This document shows, piece by piece, positions 61,953 through 64,000 of a stretch of 64,000 nucleotides of DNA (position 1 is the stretch's first letter; every line of letters begins with the position of its first letter). A program made the position numbers and the translations under genes. The stretch comes from Paenibacillus sp. AN1007 (GTDB lineage: Bacteria > Bacillota > Bacilli > Paenibacillales > Paenibacillaceae): assembly GCF_040702995.1 (NCBI RefSeq), contig NZ_CP159992.1:3559501-3623500 (forward strand). Direction: 5' to 3'. The notes beneath the pieces are model-generated. The model saw only the letters and a program-made list of their open reading frames with translations. It did not search any database and had not been told where the DNA came from.

Positions 61953-63350
61953 TCAGGAGCTGAACGTACCGCCCGATTTGGATTCTGCATGCTTCATTTG
62001 CTCAGGATATCCATACGTACCGTGTTCACTAAGGTCGAGACCCATCGTTTCTTCTTCTTCAGTAACTCGAATGCCCATGACAGCTTTCATGCCCCCGAGA
62101 ATAATGAAGGACATCACAAGAACGAAAGCAAATGCACCTACAAGACCTAACAACTGCACGCCCAGTTGGTGGAACCCACCGCCATAGAACAGTCCCGCTT
62201 GACCAACGCCTACTTTCTCGGCAAGTTCAGGTGTAGCGAACAAACCTGTGGAGATGGCCCCCCACATACCAGCGATACCGTGTACAGAGAACGCATAGAT
62301 CGGATCATCAATGCCTTTACGATCAAAATATTGAGCCGTGAAGAATGTAATGATACCTGCAAGTGCACCGATAACCAGAGCTGCCCAAGGTTCTACAAAA
62401 GCACATGCCCCAGTAATCGCTACGAGTGCCGCAAGCACCCCGTTCAGCATGCTCGGGATATCTGATTTTCCAAGAACTGCCCAGGAGATCAACAGAGCAG
62501 CAACACCACCCGCCGCAGCAGCCACGTTGGTAGTCAGCGCCACATAACCGAAGAATCCTTCGCCCATGGCAGACAGCGTACTACCTGGATTGAAACCGAA
62601 CCAGCCGATCCAGAGGATAATGACCCCGAGTACGGAATATACTTGGTTGTGACCTGGAATGATGTTAGGTTTACCGTCTTTGTTGTATTTGCCGATCCGA
62701 GGTTTCAGCAGGATAGTAGCTACCAGCGCAGCCGTTGCACCTGTCAAGTGGACAACGGTAGAACCTGCGAAGTCCTGCATACCCAGTTCTGCAAGCCAGC
62801 CGCCGCCCCATACCCAGTGAGCAACTACCGGATACATAATAATGGTGTACAGTGTACCAAACACAATATATACGCTCATCTTTGCACGTTCTGCCATACC
62901 CCCGCAGGCAATAGCCAGGGAAACAGCCGCAAATGCAAGGTGGAATACAAATTTAATCGTTAGCGGAACATCGGAGAAAGCGAGTGATTCGAAGGAAGCT
63001 GCCATGTTGTCTCCACTCATGAAGAAACCGGTTGTTCCAAAGAATCCGTTCCCGTTACCGAAACCTAGGCCGAAACCAAGCGCCCAGAATGCAATGACTG
63101 AAATGCCCAATGTCAAAATCGTCTTACCCGCAATGTGACCTGCATTTTTCATTCGTGTTGAGCCCGCTTCAAGGAGTGCAAACCCACCCTGCATAAAGAA
63201 CACCAGCACTACAGCCAGGAACGTAAAAGCCGAGTTCAGGCCGCTTTGAAGTTCAATATTACTTGGACCCTCCGCAGCTGCGAATGCACTTACCGGAAAA
63301 GCTAATAAAGTAAGCATTGCTAACATTGAAACCAACCATTTCTTTCTCAT
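61953..63350 (-). CDS. amtB: Ammonium transporter
   Basis: The 465-residue protein has a signal-like first helix (MRKKWLVSMLAMLTLLAFPVSAFA) and 11 further helices of the Amt family. The conserved pore histidines lie in STVVHLTGATAAL and FSVHGIAGMWG; FNPGSTLSAMG and the GGMAERAK segment are also typical. It lets ammonia or ammonium into the cell when nitrogen is poor. A GTG at 63359 abuts the ribosome site, so ATG 63350 is chosen (GGGAG 8 bases before). No glnK follows, unlike most amt operons; a DUF294 gene and an exonuclease gene follow instead. Confidence 0.94.
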   Translation of the reverse strand: MRKKWLVSMLAMLTLLAFPVSAFAAAEGPSNIELQSGLNSAFTFLAVVLVFFMQGGFALLEAGSTRMKNAGHIAGKTILTLGISVIAFWALGFGLGFGNGNGFFGTTGFFMSGDNMAASFESLAFSDVPLTIKFVFHLAFAAVSLAIACGGMAERAKMSVYIVFGTLYTIIMYPVVAHWVWGGGWLAELGMQDFAGSTVVHLTGATAALVATILLKPRIGKYNKDGKPNIIPGHNQVYSVLGVIILWIGWFGFNPGSTLSAMGEGFFGYVALTTNVAAAAGGVAALLISWAVLGKSDIPSMLNGVLAALVAITGACAFVEPWAALVIGALAGIITFFTAQYFDRKGIDDPIYAFSVHGIAGMWGAISTGLFATPELAEKVGVGQAGLFYGGGFHQLGVQLLGLVGAFAFVLVMSFIILGGMKAVMGIRVTEEEETMGLDLSEHGTYGYPEQMKHAESKSGGTFSS

Positions 63351-63368
63351 GTACCCCACTCCCTCTTA

Positions 63369-63385
63369 TGTTATGTTTATTAACA
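63369..63385. promoter_or_regulatory. TnrA/GlnR box in amtB leader
   Basis: TGTTATGTTTATTAACA fits the TGTNAN7TNACA consensus of GlnR/TnrA exactly. It lies 15-31 bases after the predicted transcription start, so binding there should repress rather than activate (inference). Confidence 0.78.
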
Positions 63386-63406
63386 TATCGTGAAACTCTT
63401 AATGTC

Positions 63407-63436
63407 ATTATAAGCAGAAGTGAGGAAAGTTGACAA
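63407..63436 (-). promoter_or_regulatory. amtB promoter
   Basis: On the minus strand TTGTCA (63431-63436) and TATAAT (63407-63412) are separated by 18 bases, giving a start near 63400. Confidence 0.8.
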
Positions 63437-63571
63437 GAGTATTTTCATCATTTTCCTAAATATTTTATGGGAATAAAGTCTTACGTCTTTTTCTTGCACT
63501 TAAGTACATAATCACATGCTTTGAGCACATAGATATAGAAAAGAAGCAAGCTGCCCATCAAAGCATAACGT

Positions 63572-63601
63572 TTGACTGTACGGTTCATGATCATGTATCA
63601 T
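63572..63601 (+). promoter_or_regulatory. merR promoter with spacer palindrome
   Basis: TTGACT (63572-63577) and TATCAT (63596-63601) are separated by 18 bases. The spacer contains the palindrome CATGATCATG (63586-63595), a position where MerR-type proteins usually bind, so autoregulation is possible. Confidence 0.6.
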
Positions 63602-63703
63602 ACTTATTAGTAAGAATAATTGAGCGCGTTCCGTGTGAAGCGCTTGAGGAAACCACATTTCCCTACATTTGAACTTGCAAGCGAGGTGAATATCATTGGG
63701 GAT

Positions 63704-64000
63704 ATGAAACTTTTTCGAATTGGCGAACTCGCCAAAACAGCTGGTGTAAGCGAACGGACCATTGACTACTACACAAAACTCGGGTTAATTGCTCCCGAAG
63801 AGCGCACACAGAAAAATTATCGCCTCTATAGTCATGAAACCTTAACCAGACTCGAACGTATTGTACAGATGAAACAAGAGAAGTATAGTCTCGAAGAGAT
63901 CAAACAATCTCTTGAAAAGTGGCGTCTGGTCAGCACAGAAGAACAAGTAGCAAGCAAACTGACATCACTTGAACTTCATGTGCAGCAGCTTGAGCGAGAA
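63704..64000 (+). CDS. MerR family transcriptional regulator, N-terminal part (cut by window edge)
   Basis: The first 99 residues show a MerR winged helix-turn-helix: MKLFRIGELAKTAGVSERTIDYYTKLGLI, then the wing EERTQKNYRLYSHETLTRLERIVQMKQ, then the start of the coiled-coil dimer helix. The effector domain lies right of the window. The ATG at 63704 is 14 bases from GAGGTGA; an ATT at 63695 has better spacing and is a possible rare start giving MGDMKLF. Effector unknown. Confidence 0.88.
   Translation, partial: MKLFRIGELAKTAGVSERTIDYYTKLGLIAPEERTQKNYRLYSHETLTRLERIVQMKQEKYSLEEIKQSLEKWRLVSTEEQVASKLTSLELHVQQLERE

Larger units (their letters stand above)
63351..63703. other. Divergent intergenic region amtB / merR
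   Basis: About 350 bases hold the amtB promoter (63407-63436), a TnrA/GlnR-type box (63369-63385) and the merR promoter (63572-63601). No ORF or RNA gene is seen. Confidence 0.6.

Overview
The window looks like chromosome from a Paenibacillus-type Firmicute (inference from gene content; no marker gene was searched). Many genes have close Bacillus subtilis counterparts (ywbE, nhaK, yqhG/yqhH, yqzE, xynC, xpt, ykvI, DUF309, pyrD, small alarmone synthetase). YesM/YesN-type two-component systems sit beside sugar ABC transporters, Shine-Dalgarno sites are strong (AGGAGG), and GTG/TTG starts are frequent. Plant-polysaccharide enzymes (GH2 mannosidase, GH30 xylanase, PL10 pectate lyase) fit a soil or rhizosphere saprophyte.

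Layout. 1-9.2 kb: a sensor kinase cut by the left edge, a multipass transporter, YwbE, a polysaccharide deacetylase, a CPA1 Na+/H+ antiporter, a YneQ-like protein, and a divergent MarR/FAD-monooxygenase pair. 9.2-18.5 kb: one minus-strand operon transcribed solute-binding protein > permease > permease > histidine kinase > response regulator (frameshifted) > beta-mannosidase, apparently for uptake and cleavage of manno-oligosaccharides. 18.7-23 kb: an OatA-like acyltransferase and a small ABC exporter. 23.2-27.2 kb: B12-dependent ribonucleotide reductase nrdJ, interrupted by a 376-residue intein placed directly before the catalytic thiyl-radical cysteine, with tandem NrdR-box-like sites around its promoter and a 12-bp repeat array after its stop. 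27.5-32.1 kb: yqhH, yqhG (frameshifted), a secreted protein and yqzE. 32.3-38.4 kb: cell-wall and plant-wall hydrolases (CwlD-like amidase, divergent deacetylase, xynC, pelA, NlpC/P60) plus a tRNA-Leu flanked by two near-perfect ~50-bp palindromes; the NlpC/P60 gene follows a c-di-AMP (ydaO) riboswitch. 38.5-49.2 kb: metabolic and housekeeping genes (xpt, ykvI, a type A chloramphenicol acetyltransferase with a translational-attenuator leader, GT4, GNAT, HAD, RsuA-type and RsmF-type rRNA modifiers). 49.4-58.6 kb: thioredoxin-like protein, DUF309/alarmone synthetase, pyrD, L,D-transpeptidase, ferredoxin, DNA polymerase IV, cimA and two very small membrane proteins. 58.7-64 kb: a MITE-like element that supplies the stop codon of a TlpA-like gene, a JAMM metallopeptidase, and an amtB > DUF294 nucleotidyltransferase > DEDDh exonuclease operon with a TnrA/GlnR-type box. 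A MerR regulator is cut by the right edge.

Three conserved genes (response regulator, yqhG, DUF294 gene) each carry one apparent frameshift. They may be real lesions or assembly indels; the sequence alone cannot decide. The best candidates for second looks are the nrdJ intein at the radical cysteine, the cat leader, the MITE at the tlpA stop, the in-frame palindrome inside the rsmF-like gene, and the amtB-DUF294-exonuclease operon.
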